Assembly (NCBI RefSeq): GCF_932526225.1
Contig: NC_064036.1
Location: 14,689,181 to 14,753,180 of the forward strand
DNA length: 64,000 bases
Origin: Nematostella vectensis
Taxonomy: Eukaryota > Cnidaria > Anthozoa > Actiniaria > Edwardsiidae
Direction of reading: 5' to 3'
The translations under genes and the position numbers were made by a program. The notes beneath the pieces were generated by a model, which was not told the DNA's origin, ran no database searches, and was given only the letters and a program-made list of their open reading frames with translations. Each line of letters starts with the position of its first letter. Position 1 is the first letter of the stretch. This document shows positions 29,845-38,558 of the stretch, in pieces.

Positions 29845-32800
29845 ATGACTGGTTTGATAGAAATGGAGAACCTGAAGGTGAAAGATCTGAAAGCCCTCGC
29901 CAAGGAGCGGGGTATCCCAAGATATTACTGGATGCGGAGAGACGAGCTCGTCGGGGCGCTGACCAGCACGTCACCACCACCACCACCCCGACGGGTCCCT
30001 TCACCCAAACTTCTCAAAGGGCTGCCACGGCCGCCCCGCATTACCCCGTCCGACACGTCGGAGAGTATTCTCGACGGCCCGATACCTGAGATTAATGTCC
30101 CCATTCTCAAACCCTCCCAACCCACACGGAGTTCCCACGTCCAATCACTCAAGCATTTTGCAAACAGGGCGGCCAACTCGATCAAGAGCGAGTTAGACAA
30201 GTTTGCGGATTGGATACCATCTTATGTCCCTGAGCCCATAAAAAAGACCGCCAAAGAGGCTGTAGATAAACGGGTCAAACGTCTGGAGGAAAAGATTAAG
30301 CGTATATCCGAGGGGGCAGAAGGCCGCTTCACACCCAAGGAACAACAGACAGCGTTGAAGGGGTATCTTAAAACCCACGGGATAGCTGGGCAGAAAGGTT
30401 ACGACCCCAAGACATTCATCGCCAGCATCAAACCGAAAGTCCTTGAACTCATCGGTCGACAAAAGAAGCCTATCAAAGTGAAGTTTATCTTTACTTGCGG
30501 GTTTATAAGAGAGGATCCGGCTACAGCTAAGATCGAGGAGGAACTAGGATATTTTCATACAGAAAAGCCTGAGATTGTGACAGAGTCGACTGATCTCTCT
30601 GATTTGTTCGATACGATGGTGAATTATTTACTCGGATTAGTCGAGAAGTTCCAGAAGCAAGGCTCCGGATGGAGGTTTGACCAAGTGGAGTACTTTGATA
30701 TCAACATCGATCCTTTTAAGCCGTTGTCTGGATCTTCCTATATTCCGTTACCGTCGGAGTTAGCGTCCAAGAGGGCGATCATCAATGTTAAGAACGAGAA
30801 TGATCACGAATGTTTCAAGTGGGCAGTAACCTCCGCTATCTATCCTAAGGAGACACACCCTGAGAGACTGAACAAACAAATGACAGAGAGCTCTAAGAAC
30901 TTCAACTGGTCAGGAATAGAGTTCCCCACCTCACTGAAACAGATCGACGAGTTTGAGAAGCAAAACCCCCACGCAGTTAACGTCTACGGGTACGAGGGTA
31001 GTGTGTATCCCCTAAGAATAAGTAAGAGACATGACACTCGTACGATCAACTTACTTCTCATCTCAGATGATGAGACAAATCATTACTGCTGGATCAAAAA
31101 CATGAGTAGACTTTTATCCTCTCAGATCGGTGATCACCAACACGCGTCTGAATTTTGTCCGAGGTGCCTGAACTCGTTTTGGTGTAAGAAAGCGTTGGAG
31201 AGACATTCTGAGTACTGTTCTAAAAATGAGGAAGTCAAGATTGAAATGCCAAGAGATATAGACGGAAACCCCCTCTACACAAAATTCAGGAGCTTTAACA
31301 GAAAAATGCGGGTTCCCTTTGTCGTCTATGCCGACTTTGAGTGCTTCACAGAGAACATAGACACGTGTTCCCCAGATGAGAGTAAAAGCTTCACTAAGCA
31401 ATATCAGAAGCACAAACCATCCGGCTTTTGCTATCTAATCAAGTGCTTTGACGACAGCATATTTCCACCCACGCTTGTACGGGAGACGCTTCAAGGATCT
31501 ACCGAGGATGTCGCACAGATGTTCGTAGAGTCTTTAGAGTCAGACATTAAGGAGATTTACGATAAGTTCAGGTTCTCTAAGAGGGTGGAGATGACACAAA
31601 GGGACAGGATTGACTATAGCAATGCCACTCACTGCCACATCTGTGAGGGTGAGTTAGGAGGGGACAAGGTTTTAGATCATTGCCACCTTACAGGGAGGTA
31701 CAGAGGTGCTGCTCACAACGAATGCAACCTAAAACACAAAATTCCAAAGTTCTTTCCTGTTCTCTTTCACAACCTGTCTGGATACGATTCACACCTGTTT
31801 ATCAAGAACCTCGGTGAGTCGGAGGGTAAAATAGACTGCATACCTAATAACGAGGAGAAGTATATCTCTTTCACAAAACAGGTTGTGGTCGACAGGTTTA
31901 CGAACAAAGAGGGCAAACAGGTTGATGTCAAGCGCGATATCAGATTCATCGACAGTTTTAAGTTCATGTCGGCAAGCCTTGACAGCTTAGTGAGTAATCT
32001 ACCAAAAGAGTCTTTCAAGAACCTCACGACTTACTATGAGGGAGAACAATTACGGTTGTTGTTGAGAAAGGGCGTCTTCCCATACGACTGGTTCGGCGAC
32101 TTTGGCAAACTAGACGTGACCCAACTTCCACCTAGAGAGAAGTTCTACTCGAGACTCAACGACACAGACATATCGGAGGGGGATTACCAACACGCGCAAA
32201 AAGTGTGGGAGACCTTTGAGATGAAGACCATGAGGGATTACCACGATCTCTATCTTGTGTCGGACGTGCTCCTGTTGGCAGACGTTTTCGAGAACTTTAG
32301 AGATGTCTGTCTCGAGAACTACGGTCTGGACCCAGCCTGGTACTACACAGCACCCGGACTGGCTTGGGATGCAGCCCTAAAGATCACAAGGGTAGAGTTG
32401 GAGTTGCTGACCGATTGCGATATGTTACTAATGTTTGAGGAGGGTATTCGCGGAGGTGTCTCCATGATATCCACCAGACATAGTAAGGCAAACAACCCCT
32501 ACATGAGAGAGTACGATCCCAACCTACCGACAAAGTACATTACCTACCTAGATGCAAACAACTTGTACGGCTGGGCGATGAGTAAACCTCTACCCACTCG
32601 CGGGTTCAGATGGATGACTGACCAAGAGCTTACAGGCTGGAGAGACTACCCGTGCGTCTTAGAGGTTGACTTGGAGTATCCTCGCCATCTCCATGACCTG
32701 CATAATGACTACCCGCTAGCCCCAGAGAGCATCAAGATTGGCAAAGTAGACAAGTTGATCCCAAACCTTAACAACAAAACAAAGTACGTCGTCCACCATG

Positions 32801-33768
32801 AGACTCTGAAACTTTACGAAAGTCTTGGTCTAAAAGTCACCAAGATTCACAGGGGTATTGCCTTCGAAGAGTCTGCGTGGCTAAAACCCTATATTTACCT
32901 AAACACCAACCTTAGGGCAAAAGCGACAAACGATTTTGAGAAAGATTTTTTCAAGTTAATGAACAACTCTGTTTTCGGGAAAACCATGGAGAACATCAGG
33001 AACAGGGTGGACATTCGGTTGGTGACGGACGGGAAGCAGGCCAAGAAGCTCATATCAAAGCCGAACTATCAACATCGCACCATCTTTTGCGAGAATCTAG
33101 CCGCCATCCACATGAAGAAGACAAAGCTGATCTTCAACAAGCCTGTCTACTTGGGCATGTCCATTCTGGACCTGAGTAAGACGCTCATGTACGATTTCCA
33201 CTACAACTTCGTCAAGCCCAAGTACGGTGAGGATGCAAAGCTCTTATTCACTGATACTGACAGCCTGATGTATGAGATCGAGACGAAAGACTTTTACGAG
33301 GACATCAGCGGGGATGTGAGGTCCATGTTCGACACCAGCAACTTTCCGAAGGGTCACCCATCTGGTATTGAGGTGGGTGTGAACAAGAAAGTCATCGGAA
33401 TGTTTAAAGATGAGGCTGGGGGCCAGCAAATTACAGAATTTGTAGGACTGAGAGCCAAACTTTACTCATACAAGATGGATGAAGGTGAAGAAGAAAAGAA
33501 ATGCAAGGGCGTCAAGAGAGCAGTCGTCAAGAAGAGCATCGGTTTCGATGACTACAAGGATTGCTTATTTGGTAAGAAACCTCAGATGAGACTTATGAAT
33601 GTCATCAGAAGTCATAAGCATGATGTTTACACTGAAACGGTGAACAAGGTCGCTCTATCTCATGAGGATGACAAGCGAATCATCTGTGACGATGGCATCC
33701 ACACCTTCGCTCACGGTCATTTCAAAACTGCGGCTGGTGGTAGCTCAGTATCTTCAGGAACGACTTGA
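29845..33768 (+). CDS. Protein-primed family B DNA polymerase (Polinton pPolB), multidomain
   Basis: This 1307-residue protein replicates the element from its termini. It has a SAP-like helix-extension-helix (about 7-41), a Pro-rich linker, DGPIPEINVPILKP (77-90), and a Polinton-typical region (about 200-420) with the LSGSSYIPLPSELASKRAII stretch. A C2H2-like finger follows (CPRC from 438, H...C). The exonuclease has motif I YADFE (D497, E499). Inserted within it is an HNH/EndoVII-like zinc module (CHIC from 597, DHCHLTGRYRG). Exo II is NLSGYD (D648) and Exo III YLVSD (D807). Polymerase motif A is LDANNLYG (D903), motif B NNSVFGKTMEN (about 1040) and motif C TDTD (D1137, D1139). All catalytic residues are present. 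Comparison with sister genes sharing the same leader suggests translation really starts at the second ATG (29863, MENLKVK). The 3' end overlaps the convergent integrase gene by 52 bp. Confidence 0.95.
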   Translation: MTGLIEMENLKVKDLKALAKERGIPRYYWMRRDELVGALTSTSPPPPPRRVPSPKLLKGLPRPPRITPSDTSESILDGPIPEINVPILKPSQPTRSSHVQSLKHFANRAANSIKSELDKFADWIPSYVPEPIKKTAKEAVDKRVKRLEEKIKRISEGAEGRFTPKEQQTALKGYLKTHGIAGQKGYDPKTFIASIKPKVLELIGRQKKPIKVKFIFTCGFIREDPATAKIEEELGYFHTEKPEIVTESTDLSDLFDTMVNYLLGLVEKFQKQGSGWRFDQVEYFDINIDPFKPLSGSSYIPLPSELASKRAIINVKNENDHECFKWAVTSAIYPKETHPERLNKQMTESSKNFNWSGIEFPTSLKQIDEFEKQNPHAVNVYGYEGSVYPLRISKRHDTRTINLLLISDDETNHYCWIKNMSRLLSSQIGDHQHASEFCPRCLNSFWCKKALERHSEYCSKNEEVKIEMPRDIDGNPLYTKFRSFNRKMRVPFVVYADFECFTENIDTCSPDESKSFTKQYQKHKPSGFCYLIKCFDDSIFPPTLVRETLQGSTEDVAQMFVESLESDIKEIYDKFRFSKRVEMTQRDRIDYSNATHCHICEGELGGDKVLDHCHLTGRYRGAAHNECNLKHKIPKFFPVLFHNLSGYDSHLFIKNLGESEGKIDCIPNNEEKYISFTKQVVVDRFTNKEGKQVDVKRDIRFIDSFKFMSASLDSLVSNLPKESFKNLTTYYEGEQLRLLLRKGVFPYDWFGDFGKLDVTQLPPREKFYSRLNDTDISEGDYQHAQKVWETFEMKTMRDYHDLYLVSDVLLLADVFENFRDVCLENYGLDPAWYYTAPGLAWDAALKITRVELELLTDCDMLLMFEEGIRGGVSMISTRHSKANNPYMREYDPNLPTKYITYLDANNLYGWAMSKPLPTRGFRWMTDQELTGWRDYPCVLEVDLEYPRHLHDLHNDYPLAPESIKIGKVDKLIPNLNNKTKYVVHHETLKLYESLGLKVTKIHRGIAFEESAWLKPYIYLNTNLRAKATNDFEKDFFKLMNNSVFGKTMENIRNRVDIRLVTDGKQAKKLISKPNYQHRTIFCENLAAIHMKKTKLIFNKPVYLGMSILDLSKTLMYDFHYNFVKPKYGEDAKLLFTDTDSLMYEIETKDFYEDISGDVRSMFDTSNFPKGHPSGIEVGVNKKVIGMFKDEAGGQQITEFVGLRAKLYSYKMDEGEEEKKCKGVKRAVVKKSIGFDDYKDCLFGKKPQMRLMNVIRSHKHDVYTETVNKVALSHEDDKRIICDDGIHTFAHGHFKTAAGGSSVSSGTT

Positions 33769-34709
33769 AGTTCTTCCCTAACGAACGACCTCCTTGGAGC
33801 ACCTTCAGAGAGGTAATACAACACAGGCTGCCCAACTGAAACAACACTGCGTGATAGATCAAACACTTTTAAACTCCAAATAGGATCTGTGGCTCGTCTG
33901 CGTTCACCTCCTTCCTCTTCTCCAGGAGCTAATAGATATCTAACTCTAACCCCCGGTGGTAGTCTAACTTCATCAAGTCCAACAGGCCGCTTATACGCTG
34001 GAGGGTCAATATCAACCTCTTTCAACGCAATAGATTTTGCAGGCTCTTTGCCAGTGATTCTTATAGGCTGACTATTCAGAGTTTTCAAAACACCTGGCAA
34101 TCGTTTCACCCAAACTCTAGACCGATCATCGCTAATCATTTCTTGAGCATACTGATGAGAAAACGACCTCTCCGCCAGCGTTCTATTGGCGCGTTCGACA
34201 AAAGCCTGTGCGCGATGGTTCCCAGCCTCACTTCGCTGGATGGCGACCCCCTTCTTTTTCATAATCTTCGTTACCTCCCCCATAAATTCTGTCCCCGGGT
34301 CGACAATCACCGTATGAGGCCATTTAAGTTTTCTGGAGTATATCTTTTCAAACCCTTTAGCAATTCCACTCGAGTCCTTGGTAGTCAGTGCTTCTGCATC
34401 TTTATATCTCGAGGCGATATCAATCACGACCAACGCGTAACGGTAGGTTTTTCTGCCTACGTTATCGTGGGGCATAAACAACAGATCGGCTTGGTGAATC
34501 TGATTAGGTTTATTCACAGTCCAATGCGGTCTGGGGACATACTTTGGAGCTGGGAGATGGATCTGCCACAACGCCTGTTTTTCAAGCCACTTCTTAGCCT
34601 CGGCTTCACTGACTTTAGCGACACTAGCTAACTTAGAAATAGCTGAATACCCTTTCCAATATCCATCGGTGGAATAGTATATTTTTGATAACCTGCTTTC
34701 GTTACTCAT
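33717..34709 (-). CDS. Retroviral-type integrase (Polinton INT)
   Basis: This 330-residue DDE integrase would insert the linear element DNA. The N-terminus (about 1-60) has the helix-turn-helix-like pattern of Polinton integrases (GYSAISKLASVAKVSEAEAK...WLEKQ). The rve core carries D75 (IHQADLLFMP), D137 (VIVDPGTEFMG) and E172 (AFVERANRTL), about 35 residues apart as expected. The C-terminal part (about 225-330) is SH3-like, with VGQPVLYYL; I see no chromodomain. The gene is divergent from the capsid gene across only 33 bp. The stop is TGA at 33717-33719, inside the end of the polymerase gene. Confidence 0.93.
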   Translation of the reverse strand: MSNESRLSKIYYSTDGYWKGYSAISKLASVAKVSEAEAKKWLEKQALWQIHLPAPKYVPRPHWTVNKPNQIHQADLLFMPHDNVGRKTYRYALVVIDIASRYKDAEALTTKDSSGIAKGFEKIYSRKLKWPHTVIVDPGTEFMGEVTKIMKKKGVAIQRSEAGNHRAQAFVERANRTLAERSFSHQYAQEMISDDRSRVWVKRLPGVLKTLNSQPIRITGKEPAKSIALKEVDIDPPAYKRPVGLDEVRLPPGVRVRYLLAPGEEEGGERRRATDPIWSLKVFDLSRSVVSVGQPVLYYLSEGAPRRSFVREELQVVPEDTELPPAAVLK

Positions 34710-34742
34710 TTAAAGATTATCTCTCTTTTCTTAAAATAAAAG
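34709..34742. promoter_or_regulatory. 33-bp divergent promoter between integrase and capsid genes
   Basis: TTTAAAGATT starts at 34709, overlapping the integrase start codon, and lies 25 nt before the capsid ATG (34743). An AT-rich AAAATAAAAG directly precedes the ATG. On the other strand TTTAAGAA may serve the integrase. Confidence 0.55.
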
Positions 34743-35981
34743 ATGGCACAAGCGATATCAGAAAAAATTAACCCAAACAGGGTCCCACGGGAACCCTTCG
34801 GCCTGAAAGCGGAATCGTCGCTGAATCGGATTACATTCAATCCCTCATCGGCGAGTCCTGGAGAAACCCTCTATATAAATATTCCAAAACTTGCAGAGAA
34901 TGTAGTGATTGTTCCAGGTAGTGTATCCTTACTATTCGACTTAGACGTCACAGGACACGCGAATAATACTCTCGTCAACAACGTTGGTCGAAACCTAGTG
35001 TCAAGACTCAAGATTCTTTTCGGCGGAGAAACACTACAGGATACTCAAAGATACGATCTCTTTCAAACCTATCACGACTTATACTTACAAGCTGAAGATC
35101 GTGAGGATAGAATAAGACAAGGTATTTCCTCTGAAAACATGAGGAAGCTCAGGACAAATGCAGGTGATAAAGCGACCTCAGATGCTAAGGAAGTAGCTCT
35201 TGCAACAGTTCACAACACCAAGTACTGCATTCCACTCGACCATCCTATTCTCAGCGAGCATGGGACCTTTTATCCAAAGGCGTTACCTCATCCGCTAATC
35301 TTTGAAATTACTCTAGCCCCAGTTTCCGACGTCGTTGTTTATGCTGACACGGTCAAGACTCCAACGTACACAATCACAAACCTCGAGTTGGAATATGCTT
35401 GCATCTCAAGTGAATACTTGGCTCGTGAGGCGTTGTCGGCTTATCAGGTTGGTAGAGGATTCTTTTACGAGAACGTCATTCTCCACAAAACGTTCACCAT
35501 CTCCAAACCTAATGATGGTGTCATAAACGAGCACATTAATCTGCCGAGGAGGTCAATGACAGGGATATTGTGCCTGTTCACAGAGAGCTACACCGGAGGA
35601 GCAAGGGATTCCGAAAAGTTTGTCAATCCAAGCATCACATCGATCAACATTAATGTGGATGGCATGCCAAACCGTCTCTACTCCAAGGGGATGACACCGC
35701 CAGACCTCTGGGAGTCGGTAAAGAAACGTTTCGGTAGAGAGGGTGTCAAGCAAAAGGATTTTTACGCTAATAACAAGTTTGCTCTGTGGGTCGACTTGAG
35801 GGCACACCCAGATAACAGCATTCACGGAGGAGGTCTGGTCTTGAACAACACGCGAGACGGAGTAAAACTAGAAATGAAACGAAAAGTTGGAGGAACGGGA
35901 AACATCACCTGCTACATGTTTGTAGTAGCCGACGCGTTGATGGAGGTTATGAACTCGGATTTGAGAGCAATCATGTATTAA
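34743..35981 (+). CDS. Major capsid protein (Polinton PY, double jelly-roll)
   Basis: This 412-residue protein is the putative hexon-like building block of the virion. The N-terminus shows the family pattern: RITFNPSSASPGETLYINIP, KL..NVVIVPGSV.L.FDL, then NNVGRNLVSRLKILFGGE and YHDLYLQAEDREDRIRQGIS. The C-terminal half is beta-rich, with INVDGMPNRLYSKGM and HPDNSIHGGGLVLNN. The length suits a compact double jelly-roll protein. Identity rests on remembered Polinton/virophage patterns. It heads the rightward virion operon-like block. A TTTAAAGATT box lies 25 nt upstream. Confidence 0.88.
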   Translation: MAQAISEKINPNRVPREPFGLKAESSLNRITFNPSSASPGETLYINIPKLAENVVIVPGSVSLLFDLDVTGHANNTLVNNVGRNLVSRLKILFGGETLQDTQRYDLFQTYHDLYLQAEDREDRIRQGISSENMRKLRTNAGDKATSDAKEVALATVHNTKYCIPLDHPILSEHGTFYPKALPHPLIFEITLAPVSDVVVYADTVKTPTYTITNLELEYACISSEYLAREALSAYQVGRGFFYENVILHKTFTISKPNDGVINEHINLPRRSMTGILCLFTESYTGGARDSEKFVNPSITSININVDGMPNRLYSKGMTPPDLWESVKKRFGREGVKQKDFYANNKFALWVDLRAHPDNSIHGGGLVLNNTRDGVKLEMKRKVGGTGNITCYMFVVADALMEVMNSDLRAIMY

Positions 35982-36009
35982 AAAGGACTTGTGTGATAAT
36001 ACAAAAAGA

Positions 36010-36636
36010 ATGGAAGAATTACGGGGAAAAGTTCCTTTTCATTGTATTATCACAGGACCTACTAATTGTGGGAAGACAAAGTACCTCACGGAACAGCTCC
36101 GAGGACCGTTCCGGCATGTGTTTGAATACATTGTGTTGATTTGTCCGACTTATGCGAAAAATAAGTCCTATCATAGATTTGCTCACGGAGATAAACGTTT
36201 CTTGGTATTATCACCGGATGCTAGTAACACCGATGAGATTAACGAGTTACTAACAGATTGTGCGGTGCTATTTTCTGGTACAAATACGTTACTCGTTTTG
36301 GATGACTGTGCTGTATCGAAAGATCTAAAGCAACGCTCGAACAAGTTTATCGATCTAGCGTTCTCGGGGAGACACGATGGGTTATCAGTGTGGGTATTGA
36401 CGCAACAATTAACATCCATAGCAAAGCCCTTTCGTGATAACGTCGCCTGTGTGGTTACATTCCATAATCCATCTCAAATCGGTACCAAAACACTGTTTGA
36501 AGATTATGGGGGTGACTTAGACGTCGAGACTCGTAAAAAGTTCGTAGAACTGCTGAAAACTGAAAAGTATTCTAGACTCTGTTTTTGTCTACGGCATCCA
36601 TTCCAACGTTATTTGGAGATTCCTGCCACGCGGTGA
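36010..36636 (+). CDS. DNA-packaging ATPase (A32/FtsK-HerA type)
   Basis: This 208-residue P-loop ATPase is expected to pump element DNA into the capsid. Walker A is GPTNCGKT (16-23), Walker B LLVLDD (94-99), and a TQQ polar motif follows at 131-133 (VLTQQL), all as in the A32-like family. I start at ATG 36010; an in-frame TTG at 35989 would add seven residues but is not needed. It lies 28 bp downstream of the capsid gene and is preceded by a degenerate ATTAAAAAGGA box. Confidence 0.93.
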   Translation: MEELRGKVPFHCIITGPTNCGKTKYLTEQLRGPFRHVFEYIVLICPTYAKNKSYHRFAHGDKRFLVLSPDASNTDEINELLTDCAVLFSGTNTLLVLDDCAVSKDLKQRSNKFIDLAFSGRHDGLSVWVLTQQLTSIAKPFRDNVACVVTFHNPSQIGTKTLFEDYGGDLDVETRKKFVELLKTEKYSRLCFCLRHPFQRYLEIPATR

Positions 36637-36656
36637 GCCCTGATTAGAGAAAAGTT

Positions 36657-36683
36657 GGGGAGCTCGAGGGGCCAGCCCCTCGA
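36657..36683. repeat. Dispersed palindromic repeat, copy 2
   Basis: GGGGAGCTCGAGGGGCCAGC followed by CCCTCGA, in the spacer between the ATPase gene and the next gene and immediately before its GTGGTTTAAAAAC box. Confidence 0.8.
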
Positions 36684-36721
36684 AGTGGTTTAAAAACATC
36701 TTGGTCTACTTACAAAATAAG

Positions 36722-37249
36722 ATGGCAAGCATTGAGGATTATATGGAAGAGGAGCCTGAGTCTAAGGGGAGTTCGAGGGGTGCGCCTCCCGAAGATGATG
36801 TTGAAGTCAAACGAGAATCGCTGGCTATTCTCGCATCTCTTGGGACTACGAAGGAATTTCTTGGTGTCGGTATGAGTCTTGGTGATATCAAGAAGCTCTC
36901 GGCGAAAGACGTCGAAAAGTACTTTGTTCGCTACCAGACTGTCTTAGGCAAGCAAGTTACTGATGGATTAGTAGAATCAGCACTTCAAGCGGTGTCTCAA
37001 GTCATTTCCTACGTGGTTCCTGTAGATGACACCGAAGCGCTTAGCAAAGACTTACAGAACGACGAGTTGGTTAAACGCGAATTGTCAAACTTTGCAGGTC
37101 TCTTGGTATTGAAGGGAGGAAGGATGGTAGCACTTGCTAGCGCCCTCTTCCGGGTCGCTAAGCATGTTAAATTAACACCTTCACAGGAGACTTCCAACAA
37201 ACTTCAAGAAGTTTCAAGCACAACTGAGCAAACTCTTGAGCACAACTGA
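36722..37249 (+). CDS. Polinton accessory protein, 175 aa, function unknown
   Basis: Not recognised by function. It starts MASIEDYMEEEPE, with an acidic, low-complexity N-terminus that includes one copy of the dispersed palindromic repeat translated as SSRGAPPE. The helical body has LGVGMSLGDIKKLSAKDVEK and VTDGLVESALQAVSQVISYV. The C-terminal part includes a hydrophobic FAGLLVLKGGRMVALASAL segment that might associate with membrane or be a buried helix. ATG 36722 is preferred over an upstream in-frame TTG (36701). The GTGGTTTAAAAAC box is 25 nt upstream. The C-terminal codons come from a short GAGCAAACT-type tandem repeat. Confidence 0.85.
   Translation: MASIEDYMEEEPESKGSSRGAPPEDDVEVKRESLAILASLGTTKEFLGVGMSLGDIKKLSAKDVEKYFVRYQTVLGKQVTDGLVESALQAVSQVISYVVPVDDTEALSKDLQNDELVKRELSNFAGLLVLKGGRMVALASALFRVAKHVKLTPSQETSNKLQEVSSTTEQTLEHN
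36766..36792. repeat. Dispersed palindromic repeat, copy 3 (inside a coding region)
   Basis: GGGGAGTTCGAGGGGTGCGC followed by CTCCCGA, in frame within the 36722 ORF, encoding GSSRGAPPE. It is diverged at the centre. Confidence 0.7.
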
Positions 37250-37295
37250 GCAAACACTTGAGCACGCCTAAGCAAACTCTTGAGCAAACTACTAA
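37205..37295. repeat. Short tandem repeat at the end of the 36722 gene
   Basis: Four degenerate copies of GAGCA(C/A)(A/G)...AGCAAAC(T/A)CTT run across the stop codon into the spacer before the next gene. Confidence 0.7.
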
Positions 37296-37302
37296 GACGT
37301 CA

Positions 37303-37341
37303 TTTAAAGATTATGTTTCTTATTGTAAATCGAAATAAGAA
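37303..37341 (+). promoter_or_regulatory. Class 2 promoter box before the 37342 gene
   Basis: TTTAAAGATT at 37303 lies 31 nt before the ATG, followed by a T-rich stretch and GAAATAAGAA at the ATG. This arrangement is shared by the genes at 34743, 37830, 38087, 38559 and 40236. Confidence 0.55.
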
Positions 37342-37794
37342 ATGTCTGACGAAAATCAAGAGGTTGAACAGATTACTAGGAACCCACAACCGACAAAAAG
37401 CAAGGAGAAAGATCCTAAAAAAGTCGCTGCTGGTAAGAAACTCGCCGAATATAATAGGAGGGCTAAAGAAGCACTTGCTAGGGAGATGAAACGTGACGCG
37501 GAGGCGAGTTCAGAAGACGCTACACAGGCGGAGGCACCCCACCAAGGGGGAGCTCGAGGGGCTAGCCTCTCGGACGCTTGGATTCCAGAGCTATCGTTTA
37601 CAACTGTACTGTCTCTAGTTGGAATAGGGTTTACCGCATTGGATATGTATATGCGTTTTTACAAAAAGAAAGAGGGTGAACCGTCTAAGATTAACGTCAA
37701 CGAGACCGAAACTCTCGAGAGACCCACCCCCCACCTAGGGGGAGCTCGAGGGGCTAACCTCCCGAACTCGACGCCAAAAATAGGAATGTTGTGA
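37342..37794 (+). CDS. Polinton single-span membrane protein, 150 aa
   Basis: The Lys-rich N-terminus (about 20-50) has KVAAGKKLAEYNRRAKEALA, a pattern I have seen in proteins of other Polintons. One membrane segment follows (about 85-105, TVLSLVGIGFTALDMYMRF), then a polar tail. Two copies of the dispersed palindromic repeat are translated within it, as HQGGARGASLS (about 67-77) and HLGGARGANLP (about 131-141), placed on both sides of the membrane segment. No catalytic motif is visible. A virion membrane or scaffold role is only a guess. Confidence 0.8.
   Translation: MSDENQEVEQITRNPQPTKSKEKDPKKVAAGKKLAEYNRRAKEALAREMKRDAEASSEDATQAEAPHQGGARGASLSDAWIPELSFTTVLSLVGIGFTALDMYMRFYKKKEGEPSKINVNETETLERPTPHLGGARGANLPNSTPKIGML
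37540..37573. repeat. Dispersed palindromic repeat, copy 4 (inside a coding region)
   Basis: GGGGGAGCTCGAGGGGCTAG followed by CCTCTCGG, translated in frame as GGARGASLS in the 37342 protein. Confidence 0.85.
37732..37764. repeat. Dispersed palindromic repeat, copy 5 (inside a coding region)
   Basis: CACCTAGGGGGAGCTCGAGG followed by GGCTAACCTCCCGA, translated in frame as LGGARGANLP near the C-terminus of the 37342 protein. Confidence 0.85.
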
Positions 37795-37829
37795 TTTAAA
37801 GATTATCTGAATCTGTAATAAATAAAATC

Positions 37830-38054
37830 ATGTCAACTGAAAACAAACTTGTGAAAACGATTACCGACTCAGCAGTCATTGTCGGATTGGCCGCCGGCGT
37901 GGGTTACGTTGCTAAAAAGGCTATGAAAGAATCGTTTATCAGCGACCCTTCGTCGAGTGTTACAAACTATGCTAAATGGGTCGCTGTCCTGTCCGGTAGT
38001 ATGTATCTGAAAGATTATCTGGAAACACAAAAGATTTTGCCAAAACCGCTGTAG
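37830..38054 (+). CDS. Small Polinton membrane protein, 74 aa
   Basis: Two hydrophobic segments are visible: VIVGLAAGVGYVAKKA (about 16-31) and WVAVLSGSMYLKDYL (about 50-64), separated by a polar loop with ISDPSSSVTNYAKW. Small proteins with this GLAAGxGxxxKK...DPSS...YLxxQK layout recur in Polintons, to my recollection; function is unknown. TTTAAAGATT starts 35 nt upstream of the ATG. It lies in the virion-gene block. Confidence 0.8.
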   Translation: MSTENKLVKTITDSAVIVGLAAGVGYVAKKAMKESFISDPSSSVTNYAKWVAVLSGSMYLKDYLETQKILPKPL

Positions 38055-38086
38055 GCGACTTAAAGATTTTATAGATTGATTAATAA

Positions 38087-38503
38087 ATGGCAAGTATAGC
38101 GATGATGATTGGTGGGGCTTTTTTTAATTCAACAATGTTTGTCGGAGGGAGTTACCTAGCGAGATACTTATCTTCTGACGCTACTCATGTTGATAAAGAA
38201 AAAATAAGACACGATAAAGCGCTTGAAAAGTATCAACAAGCAATGGGTGATTGGCAGAAAAAACGACAGAACTATCAGGATTGGTTGGCGGAAGAATATA
38301 ATAATAAACTTCGTGCAGACCAGAATGATAAGGAGACCGATCAGGCTTTCAAACTATACGCTCAAACACATCCAGATTTTGATTTGAAAGAGCCTGAGCT
38401 CTCAGATTACTACAGACCGAGTAGCAACCAAAAGATGGGAGAGATGGCATATGTTGGAGGTGGAATGTTAGCTCTTGGCTATGTGGCGAGTAAATGGCTC
38501 TGA
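38087..38503 (+). CDS. Polinton protein with hydrophobic ends, 138 aa
   Basis: It has an N-terminal hydrophobic segment (about 4-25, MMIGGAFFNSTMFVGGSYLA), a charged helical middle with RHDKALEKYQQAMGDWQKKR (about 42-61), and a C-terminal hydrophobic segment (about 118-136, VGGGMLALGYVASKW). The GG.F.N....G...L / RHDKALE / W..KRQ pattern recurs in Polintons. The role is unknown, with virion assembly plausible. A CTTAAAGATT box lies about 20 nt upstream. Confidence 0.8.
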   Translation: MASIAMMIGGAFFNSTMFVGGSYLARYLSSDATHVDKEKIRHDKALEKYQQAMGDWQKKRQNYQDWLAEEYNNKLRADQNDKETDQAFKLYAQTHPDFDLKEPELSDYYRPSSNQKMGEMAYVGGGMLALGYVASKWL

Positions 38504-38558
38504 GCATATTCGGTGTAAAGATCACTTAAAGATTTCTTATCTTCAAACAAAATAAGAA

